Program-made: the position numbers and the translations under genes | Notes under the pieces: model-generated | Told to the model about the DNA's origin: nothing | Seen by the model: only the letters and a program-made list of their open reading frames with translations | Database searches by the model: none | Source: Galeopsis tetrahit | Taxonomy: Eukaryota; Streptophyta; Magnoliopsida; Lamiales; Lamiaceae | DNA: 64,000 nucleotides | Direction of reading: 5' to 3' | Assembly: GCA_963675135.1 (NCBI GenBank) | Contig: OY776129.1 | Span: 5,443,201-5,507,200, forward strand | Shown here: one piece after another, positions 25,460 through 37,280 of the stretch | Layout: every line of letters starts with the position of its first letter | How positions within the stretch are numbered: position 1 is the first letter of the stretch

Positions 25460-28056
25460 ATGGTGAAAAATTGGAAATCTACATTGTTTGGCTATGGATT
25501 AGTACTGCTTCTCTCTCTCTTGTCCACTTCCACTTTATTTACAACTTCTCAACTCCTAACAAACACAGGTTTTCTTATTCTTAATTATATATCCTTTTTA
25601 ATGTTATCATAATTTAATTTAACCTTTTAATTATATTTTGTGCAACATTCAATTCAATGGTAGGAGGAATTAATTCACCAGCTTCTCAGTGTTTGTTATA
25701 TTATCTACTCTTGGCCTTGGTTAATGGAAGCATCATGCTTTATCGAAGAGAACCTCTCCAGGTCGAGGTCAGTCCAATTAGTTTGATCACCCACCCCATT
25801 AATATAAATAGGAGTGAAGTCAAGCGTTACATAGAGTTACAATATGATGATGATTTCTTTATGCTCGCTCGAAAACTGCTCCATTTCTAAATTTCCATAT
25901 GAACCATACAAGCCGAAAACGAGTGTAGATTTCGTTGATGACTTGTCTAAAAGAATTGAAAAAAATAACCATAAATAAGACAAATTTCCACACGGGGTAA
26001 TCGAAAATTGTAAGTTTTGTCCACAAAAACTGATCGAAAATTGTCAAATTTTTTAACCCTAATTTATCGAAAATTTTCAACCCTGTTGATCCGAACTTGT
26101 TCCTTATCCTGTCTAAATATCCTTGTTATGTGCTTGAAGAAAATTAATTCCACTTTGTTAATCTTTGGATTTTTTTTACAGGACAAATGGTATTACTATA
26201 TCATGCTGGCATTGGTTAATTTGTTAGTCAATAATTTTGGTAAGTCACGTGCTTGGTCTACTCAAGTAAAAAATTAAACATTTTTTTTTTTTTTTGACGG
26301 GAAGAAATTAAACATATTGTTGTGCATACTAATTCCTACTATATACTCCGTAATAAACAAAATTAATTCTAACCTTTGTGTCCTAATTCCTACTATATAA
26401 TAAACAAAATTAATTCTAACCTTTGTGTCCGTGTTTGAGGCGTTTGAGGCAATACGCTACACTTCTCTTACAAGCGTTATGCTTTTACAGTGTTTGAGGC
26501 AATACGCTACACTTCTCTTACGAGCGTTATGCTTTTGGATCATTGGACCATAACATGTTCTATGTTACTCTCCTGGTTGTTTTTTAATCAAAAATATGGA
26601 CTTCAAATTCTCGTTGGTCTTGCAATATCGATTGTTGGTTATGCAACCGTTTTTATCTCCGATCTTCATTTTGTTCACTGGATCGATTCAAGTAACTACT
26701 CTCTCAACTTATTCAATTAAGCTAATTTATTTTGTTATTAATGTTACCCAACTTATAATTCAATTACCCTAATTTATTTTGTGATTAATACCTTTGTTTG
26801 TAGGTGCTATCGGCTAATTTATTTTGCTATTAATGTTACCCAACTTATAATTCAATTACCCTAATTTATTTTGTGATTAATACCTTTGTTTATAGGTGCT
26901 ATCGATCTTCTTAAGGGTGATACACTTATTATTGTTGGGGCAACTCTTTCGGTTGTTAACTCTGTCATTCAGGTAAAAAATCTTATTTACATATATACAT
27001 TTTGATTGTATGTTCAAATTATCCAATATCGTAGTTTGAGAACAAGTGAAGTTGGAATGTTCGTATTTTGCAGGACTTTATTTCAAAAAAAGATGATTGG
27101 GTTAAACGCAGGGCCTGGTTGGGCATTTTTGGTGCAATTCTAACTGCTTTACAAATGTATCAATCTCTTGACAAATTATGAATATTTTTTTCTTTTTAAT
27201 TTAATTAAAACTTACACTTGTTTATTTATGAATGTTAGAGCAATATTTGAACGCAATGAATTCAGATTCATTCTTTGCTCACCTATGGCGGTAACTCTAT
27301 ATTTCCTCGTAATACTTCAACACAAATTGAAATTAAGAGGACTTAACTTGGTATCATACTCTTTTTATTTGTCACAGGTATTTCTTGTTATCGCTTTTTC
27401 TTTGTCTAGGTATTTCCTTTGCTTAGGAACCCATTTCTCTTACAAGGTACCTACCACCCCCTTTCATTTTTAGTTAGGGCGTTTGACCATATATATATAT
27501 CATCCTATTTTTATATAAATGATGATTTTACTATATTTGATGTATTATAAATGTGTTTCTCTACCGATTGATGGATCAACAATGTTAAATCTGTTTGTTT
27601 TGATTATCTACAATTTATGGGTTGTTCTAATTCGTATCTTTCCATATCATGAAAAGGTAAAAAAAAAAAACTCTTTATAGAAAAATCAAAATTATTTTAA
27701 AAAAAATTATTGTCCATCATTTTGAGTATCTAATTTGAACTCAATTTTGTTTAGATGGATTGCATCTACTTTGTGGCATTTGTTGCTGTTACACTTGGAC
27801 TCATACTTATAGTTTTTCCAGAGTATGCATTAAATTAAATAGCACTTTCAACTTTTATAATTTTCTTCTACTTTTCTCATGTCTTTATAATTTAGTTACT
27901 TTTATAATTTTCTTCTACCTTTCTCATGTTAGTAAAGATTAATTTAGTTACACATTGCAGCCGATAAATGGTGAGCCTCCAATTGATGAGGTCGATTTAG
28001 GTAACTCAGATTGGGATTCAAAGATGGCGATGTACTTGTTCATTCAAGATTTATAA
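25460..28056 (+). CDS. SLC35F/DUF914-type membrane transporter gene, splice sites partly damaged
   Basis: Conceptual exons: 25460-25568, 25664-25761 (or 25767), 26182-26239, 26491-26691, 26896-26972, 27074-27156, 27239-27290, 27378-27446, 27567-27656, 27755-27822, 27961-28056. Phases agree across the first eight. The product would be about 330 residues with ten hydrophobic helices, matching plant solute-carrier-35F-like (DUF914) proteins. Landmarks are MVKNWKSTLFGYGLVLLLSL, KWYYYIMLALVN, RYTSLTSVMLLDHW, DLLKGDTLIIVGATLSVVNS, STMLNL and VVLIRIFPYHEK. The family sits in endomembranes and is related to drug/metabolite transporters; the substrate is unknown. Exon 9 (90 nt, in frame) lacks an AG acceptor: CCG precedes ATTGATGG. 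The exon 10 donor is also off by one, and joining CCAGA to exon 11 gives a stop after DR. Exon 9 skipping would keep the frame. It may be a recent pseudogene. Confidence 0.7.
26333..26536 (+). repeat. Two adjacent tandem duplications at the intron 3/exon 4 boundary
   Basis: A roughly 50-bp unit ending AATTCTAACCTTTGTGTCC is present twice (about 26333-26432). Immediately after, GTTTGAGGCAATACGCTACA to GCTTTT is duplicated with a 50-bp period (26442-26486 and 26492-26536). The end of the first copy (GCTTTTACAG) provides the acceptor that fits exon 4 in phase. Confidence 0.85.
26721..26904 (+). repeat. 92-bp tandem duplication including the exon 5 acceptor
   Basis: 26721-26812 and 26813-26904 are near identical: both begin GCTAATTTATTTTG and end with a TAG acceptor plus GTGCTATCG. 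Use of the first acceptor would reach a TAA within three codons, so only the second gives the expected AIDLLKGDT exon. Confidence 0.9.
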
Positions 28057-28450
28057 TTATTAATTTCTTGGACAAGATATTAAAGGTTAGGTAATTTAAT
28101 TTTAATACATTCAAAAGTGATTACACTATTGATATGGACTATCATTTGGTAATCCAATTTTTTTGTAGACTTTATGGAACTTTTTTTTTTTAGATTTGAT
28201 ATGAATGTTTTTTTTTTTTTTTGTAGACTTTTTTTTTTTGGAAATTTTTTTTGTAGATGACTTTTTTTTTATGTTACATTTTAATATTTTTCGTTCACAT
28301 TTTGGTTATGATTTTTTTTATTTTGCGCGATAAATTCTAAAATGCTTAAAATTCTACTCTAGTAGATTTCAATAGGGTGTCTATTTTAAATCTCGTGCAA
28401 AACAATCTTGCTTGTGTGTTTGCAATTTTTTTGACTTTTCGTTTCGTTGA
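28057..28450. other. Transporter 3' flank, T-rich
   Basis: No gene is seen. Several T runs occur (28179-28270), one next to a repeated TTTTTTGTAGACTTT or GTAGATGAC block. Confidence 0.4.
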
Positions 28451-29050
28451 TCAATAAATAGTTTTGACTATATAAAAATATAATATCTCAATATTCAAAT
28501 TTAGTATTGTTTTAAAAAATCTAACAGTAATGTCCAATAAAATTTCTTTAGTCCTTGAATTTTCCTTATTTTTGGTGTAGAGATGTAATATTAGATTATT
28601 TTTTTTATTTAAACACGTTTGTTTGTATTTTTTAAATTCACTGAAGGAATCGTTGAAGACATGATTATGAGTAAAGATATAAGAAACACCATTGAAGATA
28701 TTGTTACGAACAAAATGATAGTCGATGTTAATATATTTCACACGAGAATGAAAAGTAGGGTGTTACACAAAGTGTCAGGGAGATAATGGTGGAAGAGAGA
28801 CCTATGATCATCGTGATTGTTAGCACAATCCCTCAATGAACGCAGAACACATTTAACAATAGCTAGGCGAGTCTCATGGGACGATGCGTAAACTGAGATA
28901 ACTTACTAACAACAAATGATATATCAGGACGAGTGATTAGAGAAAGATATTAACGGGCACCCACAATTAGCAGAAGGCTTGGGCATCCACAATTAGCAGA
29001 AGGCTTGGGCATCTGTTGACCGGGAGCCATCAAGGAGTGTAAGAGACTAA
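28451..29050 (-). pseudogene. Ty1/copia pol remnant (RT end and RNase H end)
   Basis: On the minus strand, 29040-28760 reads pieces of the copia RT C-terminus (RPDISFVVSKLSQF, HRPMRLA) across frameshifts. 28741-28500 reads HSRVKYINIDYHFVRNNIFN, which corresponds to the conserved RTKHIEIDYHFVRE segment near the end of copia RNase H, then DSFSEF. The central part of RNase H is missing. A 26-bp tandem duplication (CCACAATTAGCAGAAGGCTTGGGCAT, near 28961 and 28987) lies in the RT part. Confidence 0.7.
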
Positions 29051-30300
29051 GAGGAAGAGAGTGGCGATTTTTTTTTCTAATTGATTCAAATTGAATTTTC
29101 TAAGACACTTCTGCCCTTTTATTAATTTGAATAAATTCGAAATCATTAATTCATATAATTAAGTCAACTAAAACTTCTAATCAACTATTAAGAGATCATT
29201 TTCGAAAACTGCGTGATTTCAGTACTTACCAAAATTTAAATATTTTCCTAAAAAGTAGATAGCCCCAATTAATTCGTTTCATTTTGTTAAGCTTGGAGAT
29301 TCTAATCCACTGCATGGGTTGTACATGCCCGGTTAAATGCATGCAATAGTCTGACACTTAATTAGATACTTTTATAATTTGAATTTTTTTAATTAATTAG
29401 ATTTTTTAATTTATTTAATATGTGCATTTAATTAACTTCCCAAAATAAATCATTTCTTACCATTTAATTAAAATATGATGATTATTTTGCATATAACGTT
29501 ATGCACAATTTAAAATATGATGATTATGCTGCATATCGCGTTATGCATAATGCATTCGATTGAAATATGATGACTATTTTTCATATCCCATTATGCATAA
29601 TTCAAATAATTTCCTATAAATAGATTGAAATATGATGACTATTTTGCATCATGGATAATTCAAATCATTTCCTAAAATTAGATTGAAATATGATGACTAT
29701 TTTGCATATCAGATTATGCATAATTCAAATTATTTCCTAAAATTAGATTAAAATATAATGAGTATTTTGCATATTACATTATGCTTATACATAACAAAAA
29801 TTACATAACACTTAATAATTTAAAGTCAACTACTATTATATTAGATTTGAAAATGTTTAATTTAAAAAAAATTACGTCTATTAAGGAATATTCCAAAACT
29901 TCAAGATTTACTAAATAACATAATATCACTATAAATTAGCTGCATAATCTAGTGTAAGAATATAAAACAATGGGAACATACTATGTTTGGGCAATTCTTA
30001 GGGTAGTCAAATTTTACAAAATAACTACAGTCACTTTGTCGAATCGCGCCACGTGGTGTCGTAAACGTCGTAACGACCTGCTACCTGTTGTATAGGTTTA
30101 AGTTATTTATATCATTTTTTAAATTGTATTTTATTATTTACTATATTACCCTTCTTTTATTTAAATTATTTTTAAAATATATATATATATATATTAGGTA
30201 AAATTATTGTTCTATCCTTTTTATACAAATATTATTATTTTTATTTTGCCCTACAAACAATTACAAACATTCCTCGCCGGAATATTCCCTCTCCGATTTC
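29051..30300. repeat. AT-rich spacer with about 60-bp imperfect tandem repeats
   Basis: Between about 29460 and 29790, a unit containing AAATATGATGA.TATTTTGCA, then TTATGCATAATTCAAAT and ATTTCCTA, repeats five to six times with drift. The rest (29051-29430 and 29800-30300) is AT-rich with no gene visible, apart from an AT dinucleotide run near 30180. Confidence 0.6.
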
Positions 30301-30304
30301 AGCA

Positions 30305-30932
30305 ATGAGTAGTCTATTAGCCGTTGCTTTTCTCCTCCCGTGCGTCCAATATTCCGGCGATGCTCAGACTACTCACGCGCCTTCTCCCTCCCCCCACCTA
30401 CGCGCCGCCGCAGCCAAATCCTCCGATTTCTACTCCCTCTAGTCCTCACTCATCCCCAGCTAGCTCTCCGCTGGCTTCGCCGCCTAGAAAAATCTCTCCG
30501 GCAGCCACCCCATCTGCTACTCCTTCAAGAGCTCCGGCGGCGTCTCCGCCGCACAACACTGTTTCCCCGACTCCATCGATCAGTGTGCCTACTCCGAGCC
30601 CTTCTCAGGCGACTCCTCCACCTAGCCCAGTGACCAGCCCTACACCGAAGTCGTGACCTCAGGCGTCGACTCCAGCGAGTTCTCCGGAGGCGGAGGTGCC
30701 AGCCGCCGCCGCGACTCCGTCTGCTGGGGTGCCTTCGAGTTCGACCGCACCGGGAATTTTCCCGTCGAGTAGCACTCCGCCGGTTAGTTCGGCGCCGGAA
30801 AGCGCACAAGGGCCCGCGGCTGATGATTCCTCTGTTTCAAACGCGTATTGGAGGGTTCAGTTGTTCTTACTGGGCTTGCTCTTTGGGCCGCTCTCGCCAT
30901 ATTTTATTAATATCATAAGGGTAAATATGTAA
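30305..30932 (+). pseudogene. Arabinogalactan-protein-like gene, frameshift and stop
   Basis: ATG at 30305 starts a signal-peptide-like MSSLLAVAFLLPCVQYSGDA followed by QTTHAPSPSP. After a C run at about 30390-30396 the frame must shift by one (one extra C) to continue TYAPPQPNPPISTPSSP and a long Pro/Ser/Ala/Thr-rich region of SPA, TPS and APS dipeptides. That composition is typical of classical AGPs, extracellular glycoproteins usually GPI-anchored. A TGA at about 30654 interrupts before QASTPASSPEAEVPAAAAT. Two frames give a hydrophobic tail (LFLLGLLFGPLSP or VVLTGLALWAALAIF); the latter looks more like a GPI signal and would need another shift. Probably a decayed gene; the C-run shift could also be an assembly error. 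Confidence 0.6.
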
Positions 30933-31102
30933 TTTTAACATTACATATTTTAATTACATTAATAAATATAATAAATTATTTTATTGTATAAGGATAAAAA
31001 TGTAATTTTACAATAATATATTGGAGTACAAATTTATGACACATTACGACAATACATACCGTAAAATTTACAAAAGGTAACATGTCATCAAATTTAAGCC
31101 TT

Positions 31103-31212
31103 TAGATTAGATTTTTAATGGCTTAGATTAACTAACTATGGTAGTCATTACGACACCTAGATTAGATTTTTAATGGCTTAGATTAACTAACTATGGTAGT
31201 CATTACGACACC
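31103..31212. repeat. 55-bp perfect or near-perfect tandem duplication
   Basis: The block starting TAGATTAGATTTTTAATGGC and ending GTCATTACGACACC occurs twice head to tail, with period 55. Confidence 0.9.
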
Positions 31213-31257
31213 CTGACTACATGTAGGAGGTCCCTACTATGTTAGGATTATAAATCT

Positions 31258-32290
31258 TTTTTTTTTTTTGAAAAGTAAGGATAGGAGGACAGATCAAGAA
31301 ATGTATCAAAATGCTACCCCTATGCTCCTATAACCACTATCAAAACTACTTCATATCAGTCATGTGAGATGGAAGAGTGAGCCACATATTGGGCAAGATT
31401 GTGCGCTCCAAGGTTTCTAGTCCGGGGAAGGTACTTGAATTTGCACACTACAAATTCATTTACTTGTCGATGTATCTTGTCTGCCAAAGTACCTTCCGGT
31501 CCGACCCCTCGCTTTCCAATGCTAATGATTCGAATCGCCTGTTGTGAGTCCGTCCTTATTTCAACTTTATCATATCCCATAGCCTTTGCTTCGTGTAGTC
31601 CAGTCTCAATGGTTTTTAGTTCCACTCCCAAGGGACACTTTTGTGGCAATATGCGTTTGGAAATTCGTCGAATGATCTCGCCACTTTGTTCGCGAAAAAT
31701 GCCCCCAATAGCATATTTTCGGTCCTCCATGTTAAAGGCGCCATCCGTCTCCACTATGATCACGTTAGGATCATCGTCCGAAGTTTCCTCGATCGATGCC
31801 TGGAAAGTGGCCTCACTCACGTTTCTTTGAAACTCGTAGAGATAGGAGAGAACCCTATCTCCAACCCTGTCATTGATTCTCTTGTCTCCACATTTTCCAT
31901 TGTGAAGAATAGAGCATCTCTCTCCACACTCCCCAAGCCACCACAAGAATCTCGTCAAGAGTTAAAGCTTTCCACCTTTTCCTTAGAATTGATTAGAAAG
32001 TGAAATGTACTTAGGTGTGCTCTCTCCTTGATCTGATTTCCAATGCCCAGTATCTTCCAAATTTTCCGCACACCTGGGCACGTAAAGATGGCATGCATCG
32101 AATTTGGCCTGAAACTTCCACAAATGCCGCATTTCGGGTCAATGGGAACGTGACTTCGTGCTAGGTTGCCTTCAGTAGCGATCATTTCATGACACATTTT
32201 CCACCCGAAGATCTTGACCTTTGGAGGAATTTTTGTTTTCCACAACCTGTTCCACCACTGTTGCATTGCCCTCTTGTCGGATTGGTTTCC
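31258..32290 (-). mobile_element. 5'-truncated LINE with poly(A) tail
   Basis: On the minus strand the fragment runs from about 32290 through zf-RVT and RNase H and ends in an A tract (plus-strand T run 31258-31270). This is the hallmark of a 5'-truncated, target-primed LINE insertion. Target-site duplications were not clear by eye. Confidence 0.8.
31356..32266 (-). pseudogene. LINE ORF2 C-terminus: zf-RVT plus RNase H domain
   Basis: 32266-31955 reads QQWWNRLWKTKIPPKVKIFG, then CGICGSFRPNSMHAIFTCP: a zf-RVT domain with its Cys/His pattern. After a frame change, 31958-31356 reads an RVT_3-type RNase H: VETDGAFNMEDRKYAIGGIF, ELKTIETGLHEAKAMGYD and IRTDSQQAI. The final RTRNLGAHNLAQYVA has His where the catalytic Asp of the usual N..AD.LA is expected. 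The two blocks overlap in different frames, so the protein is broken. Confidence 0.8.
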
Positions 32291-32643
32291 TTCATTAGAT
32301 TGAAGAGCTTGTAAGCATAATGCTACAATGTCACTAAGAGATAATTGGACAACTCAATAGACTAAGTCAATTTTAACATAATTTTTGCACTCATGAATTA
32401 AACAATTGACCAAACACAATAGCAACTAATACAAAACCACCATTGACAAGAGAATTAACATGTAACCGGTCCACTACAGATCAAGGCACAATTAGTAATC
32501 AATTGCAGCATGTTTACAATATATCTAAAACATTAGTAATCATTTCATTTACATAAACATAACCCAAAATAAAATTATTCCGAGAACACAAATCCACATC
32601 TAAAACTAATACAATTGGATGATACAGGAGGAAACAAACTTAC

Positions 32644-32818
32644 AAACTTGAAGCAATCTTCTAAATGCTCCGGACAAAGCTCCACATAATGAAGCAAAAA
32701 AAGGCCACAATCAAAAGAATTATGTTGTTGCGGAAGCTCCACAATCCAATAACTGCAGTCAAGGGTCACATTGTTCAAAATACTTGGCAAGCATAAGGCT
32801 TTGTCGTCAAAAGTGCAT
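32644..32818 (-). pseudogene. Captured exon of a ULP1-type SUMO protease (C48 family)
   Basis: The minus frame reads DCSYWIVELPQQHNSFDCGL, then FLLHYVELCPEHLEDCFKF. It contains the catalytic Gln/Cys block of C48 peptidases (PQQ.NSFDCG.F), which remove SUMO from proteins. The exon is bounded by an AG acceptor (CATTTTCAG, plus 32819-32827) and a GT donor (GTAAGTTTG, plus 32635-32643), so it is a genomic fragment with introns. No catalytic His or Asp segment is present. It shares strand and general design (GC-rich leader to the right, AT-rich end) with the importin unit at 34691-35900. Confidence 0.8.
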
Positions 32819-33535
32819 CTGAAAATGGAACATTAATTATATACAACAACTTAGAGGCGTCAAAACCATCTATTCCTCAAATCCAAAAAAAATTAACAAA
32901 ATCAATAACCTACCATCAAAAGGAGAAGGCGATGAAGACAATCAGACAAAAAAAATAATAAGCAAGAAAATTGAAAAAACAGAGAGGTCTACTTAAAACA
33001 TGAAATTGAAAAAAGAAAAACTCACCAAAATCACTGTTGAGTCGGTCGTAAAGGAGAATTAACTAATTAGAACCCTAAAACTCGCAAAACCCAGAATTAA
33101 GAAAATGGTAGATGCAATATTCAATAGCGAGAATCAAGAAACACATCCATTCTTCCCAATTTCGAAGCAAAATCGTTGTACGACAGAAATCGAAGTGCGT
33201 CGGCTCCGAGGCTCCCAAACGGGAGGGGCGACCACTCGTCCGACTACTCTCAACGGCGACAGTGGGAGATCGTGTTCACGCAGGCGGTGGGAAAAAGTGG
33301 GGGTGGGTGGGTGGGGAGGGGGGCTAGCCGTTCGGCCGATGGAGTTGCAGAAGGCGGCGGCGGCAGCGGTGGGAAAAGGGGGCGGCGGGGAAGGGGTAGG
33401 GTTTTGATTTTGGTTTTGGGTGAATAAGTAGAATGAATTAAATGAGTAGAGAGATTCCTATTTATATGTGGGTATTCTTGATTTTTTAACTCTATTTTGA
33501 TCCTATTAGAAATTTTTTAAGTGATAGTTTCTATT
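32819..33535 (-). other. GC-rich leader-like segment right of the protease exon
   Basis: 33190-33420 is strongly GC-rich (GGGTGGGTGGG, GGCGGCGG), unlike its surroundings. Read on the minus strand it looks like the 5' leader of a plant gene (AAAACCCTACCCC, CCGCCGCCG). Plus-strand frames here are Gly/Arg-rich artefacts. The segment ends at 33483-33530 in text that recurs at 35852-35897. Confidence 0.4.
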
Positions 33536-34690
33536 TGTTTAAGGTGTCATAGGAATGACAATCCACTTGTTTCTCTTTTTCTGTCATTGATTTGAAAATC
33601 TTTTCTGCAACTAGGCTTTCTCAAGTACAATTCTCACTGGTGGATTCTTGTTTTTGTCCTCTTGTTCGTCGTGGAGTTGATGTGATGTAAATGTTCTGCA
33701 GCAACAAAAGTATTGTTTGGCAATGCACATGTCAAATTACAGAGCACCATAACAACAACCTAACATTTGAGAAAACCATACATACCAGGCATATTTCGCA
33801 AAGCAGGAAATTTTGTTGCCTATTAAAATAAAACCATTCAGATGATGAAATTCCATATTTACTTTTTATAGACACTCTGATATTCAAAGAAATCAGACGC
33901 CACATCACCCATTCCACACAAATCACAAAAACTAATCACGGATTCACGATGAGGACCGAAGATTGAAACACTTTACGCTTTCTTTCATAAAAAGGCTAAT
34001 CTCGACTGTTAATGTATTTTCCATTCCATTGTTAGCAATGTGTAAAAAAGTATGCATACATTACTGAGGATTGGCTCAATTTAGGGTAAAACTCGAGAAA
34101 CCAGAGGATGCATACATCCAGGAGAATTTTTTATTGTCTGAAAAAGATGAACAAATGTCAGTAGATGATAGTTTCTAGAAACTAAATACAACATGGTCTA
34201 AGTCCAATAGAGTAGCATAAGCTTAAATCCACCCTGTCCAAATAGCTAGATGTTATATAAATTCAACAGAGAAAGTAAATAATCAATTTTTTGATTATAA
34301 CAGAGAAATGTCCAAAAACATCCTTGCTAGCCATTGGGAGTATTGAAGCATAATCGCAACATTTTGCAAGCAACAATTAACCTTTTGTCAATGAAAAAGT
34401 AGGTAACAGTCTACAGTTTCTTGTTGAATTCAACCAAAAACATAAAAATATAAGAGTTTTTTCATGTTCCCTCTGTCAAAAAAAAAAAAAAAGAGTTTTT
34501 TCATGTTCCCATACACAGACACATGCATACATACATTCTCCGCAAACACATGTTCTAATATGCACACATTGACACACAGCAACATAAGCACGTCATAGAT
34601 GGGCAGAATATAGCAATACAGTATGCTGGCCAGTCCAATCCAAAAAATAGTGCTCTGTATATTCTGATATATCAGAAAATAAAGATATAC
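33536..34690. other. 3' half of the importin-carrying unit, no gene recognised
   Basis: The stretch is AT-rich. A duplicated AAGAGTTTTTTCATGTTCCC flanks an A run (34450-34510). It may be intron or 3' sequence of the captured gene. I see no domain. Confidence 0.3.
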
Positions 34691-35291
34691 CTCCAAAACC
34701 TCTAAAGCATCAATACTGATGAAAGGATCAGAAACATGAGAAGCCCACATGTTAAGCATGATGGGAGATAAAACAGATTTTATTGAGGCTGAAATTTCAT
34801 GACCTACAAAACCAAACAACACCTGAATGAGGTCATAAAAATGCTATAAGCATCTAACATCAGAACATGAAATTGAATATCACTCCACTTGTACTAACCA
34901 GCCTTCACAGCAGCTAGTAGAGTTTCAAGTACAAGGTGCATAGTCTCCTCAGATGCCTACAGAGCAGGGTAGCATTGTAAAACTATCAGTATTAACTAAG
35001 ACAACTTTTCGGAAAATATCAGGTGTCGCCTCACATTTTTAAGAAGATCTACAAGGGATGAAAATAGATCCAATGCATGATGTTGAATAATTCCTTTGGT
35101 AGCATCTGGAAGAAGTTGGGATAGAGCTCGACAAGCACCAACCTTCGCCGACGGGGGCCTGTAAAAAGGAATAACAAGTAACATACGATTGAAATGCACT
35201 AAAAATAAATATCCAAATCAAGTTCTTACACATCCATGCCAACTGTCATAATAGAAGCATATAGGATGTGCTCTGTAACTTGGTTGTTCAT
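34691..35291 (-). pseudogene. IPO9: Captured importin-9 (karyopherin beta) exons
   Basis: Four minus-strand exons with GT-AG borders lie at 35230-35291 (NNQVTEHILYASIMTVGMD), 35035-35158 (PSAKVGACRALSQLLPDATK and LDLFSSLVDLLKN), 34899-34956 (ASEETMHLVLETLLAAVKA) and 34691-34803 (SVLSPIMLNMWASHVSDPFI plus SIDALEVLE). Their order and content match the middle HEAT-repeat region of plant importin-9-like nuclear import receptors, which carry cargo such as histones and actin into the nucleus. The N- and C-terminal parts are missing, so it cannot act as an import receptor. Retained introns show that genomic DNA, not mRNA, was copied. Confidence 0.8.
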
Positions 35292-35339
35292 CTACACCAA
35301 TAACAAAACTAAGTTAAATGTGAACAAGGTAATGAAAAA

Positions 35340-35892
35340 TAACTAAACAAAAAAACACTTCATACAGAGATCGGTAAACTCTCCAGCCGCCGACGTAAAA
35401 ATCCCCTTTCCTTCAGCGTCTCCGCCTTCGTCACTGAGATTGGTAAAATCGTGAATGAGCCGAGGAAGACGGAACGCGATAGAGGGCGGCGGCCAAAATA
35501 GAACGCTATCTCCGTCAATAATCGAAGCCACATATCATCTGAATTTCGACTGCTTCACCGACTAGAGGAGGGCGGCGAGCCATATACGGGCAATTTGCCG
35601 GCGACGGTGACGTGAGAAGAGAGGGAGGTCGGCGAGCGAGAGGGTGGAACAGGTGGCCGTGGACGAAGGCAATCGTGGAATGGGCGGTTGCCGCCGACGA
35701 GACGCACTGTGTGTAAATCGCACACCGTGTGTGGGATTAGGGTTCTGTGTAGGACTAGTTTTTTTTAGAGATGATTTGAAAGAAGGGAGCGCGCATAAAT
35801 TATGGGCTTTTAAATTTATTTGGGCATTTATAAATTAAGGGTATAATAGGGTTTTTAATTCCATTTTGAATGTAATAGAAATTGTTTAAACC
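35340..35892 (-). other. Leader-like GC-rich end of the importin unit
   Basis: 35340-35700 is GC-richer (GCCGGCGACGG, GGCGGCGAGCC) and on the minus strand resembles a plant 5' leader with a short unrecognised frame (LPRLIHDFTNLSDEGGDAEG). It passes into AT-rich text whose last 45 bp parallel those at 33483-33530. This suggests that the two capture units share a terminus. Confidence 0.4.
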
Positions 35893-37280
35893 TGTGATAA
35901 ACGAGGTTTTTCTATGATTTTAATGCTCAAATATTGTTGTTTTAACTCGTATAATAGTTGTTTATAGCATAAAAAAGAATAAAAGATATTATATGACGAT
36001 TTCTTGAAGAATAGCACAAATTGTGTTATTTCGAGTGTTTTCAGGTCAAAACGAGAATTAAAAGTCAGTCAAAGATAATTCAAAGCTATCGCATAAGAAG
36101 CGCGTTGAAGAGAGGGTCACAACGAAACAAGAATCGAGTAAATCTGAGTTCGGAAGTACAAGTTATAAATGAAATAATGAAGGATTCACGTAAGTATGGC
36201 GAAAATTGGAACTTGAACGTGAATGTTGTCATGGGCCTATATATGAGTAAAACATAATTGGGAGCAGCCGAAAGGAAGTGAGATTATAAAATAATTAAGC
36301 AACCTATTTAGTTGGAAGTCAAAAAGATATTACTAAATTTTGAGATTTATTTGTTGCACAAAAGTAGGAGATTTGAAGTCATCTTTATCTCTTCACAAAT
36401 CATATCAACGGAGAGAGAGCTATATATTGGAAGAACTGGAATATGAGGGAGGGAGAATTCGGAAGGAAGAAAAGAAGCAGCAGCATCTTGAACGCACCAT
36501 TCAATAAGTTTATTTTATGTCTTTCTTTAATTCATTTTTTTTATTTCTTTATTGATGAATTATTCTAGCTAATCTCATTTGAGGTCCTATGACATGTAGA
36601 TTGAGATTTATTTTTGCGACGATTAATTTTAATTGATGAACTTCGTTTTGTTATTCTTATTTATGCATCCTTTTTTTCTTGTGAATTTAATTGCAAAGGC
36701 CACGCGATTGAATTTGTTTGTTTATTTAAATCAACATTCGAGAGAGGAGATTTAAATATTGAGCATAGAATTGCATGATTTATTATGAGTCAATATTCGA
36801 GAGAGGAGATTCATAATAGAAGAGGAATATAATCTTGATTTGTTGAGAGAAGTAATTATTGGAGCGAAGTAGAGATACAAACTCTTAAAATTATATCTAA
36901 CCAGGTTAATGAGATCGAGAGATGATTTAATCTTTCTTAGTGATTACCTCTATAAAATATTAAACGGAGTAGTCAGTTAAATTAATTCGTAGTAAATTTG
37001 ATCTCAATTGAAATCGTAAGTCCTAGGATCTGCCTTATCTTATTGATTTTTCAAAACAATGTTAAATTGATATTTGCATGCTATTTTATTTATTTGGTTT
37101 CTTAGAGTATTTTAAATATTTTTGCTTAAACAAACCCATCATCCAAGCTATTATTTTTCTAGATAAAAATCGGTTATTAAAATCGTAATAGATATTAGAG
37201 CTAATCCTCGTGGATACGATACTCGTGCTCACTACGTACTATAATCTACGTCGTACACTTGCGGAATAATTTAGTCTACA
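35893..37280 (+). repeat. Ty3/gypsy (Tat/Athila-like) LTR and 5' untranslated part
   Basis: It begins TGTGATAAACGAGG. It contains a duplicated AACATTCGAGAGAGGAGATT and AATATTCGAGAGAGGAGATT module (36730-36810) and ends with CGTGGATACGATACTCGTGC, then CGTCGTACACTTGCGG. That closing pattern is common at the LTR end of plant Tat/Athila-type elements. No gag-pol follows. The exact 3' boundary and any flanking duplication were not determined. Confidence 0.5.
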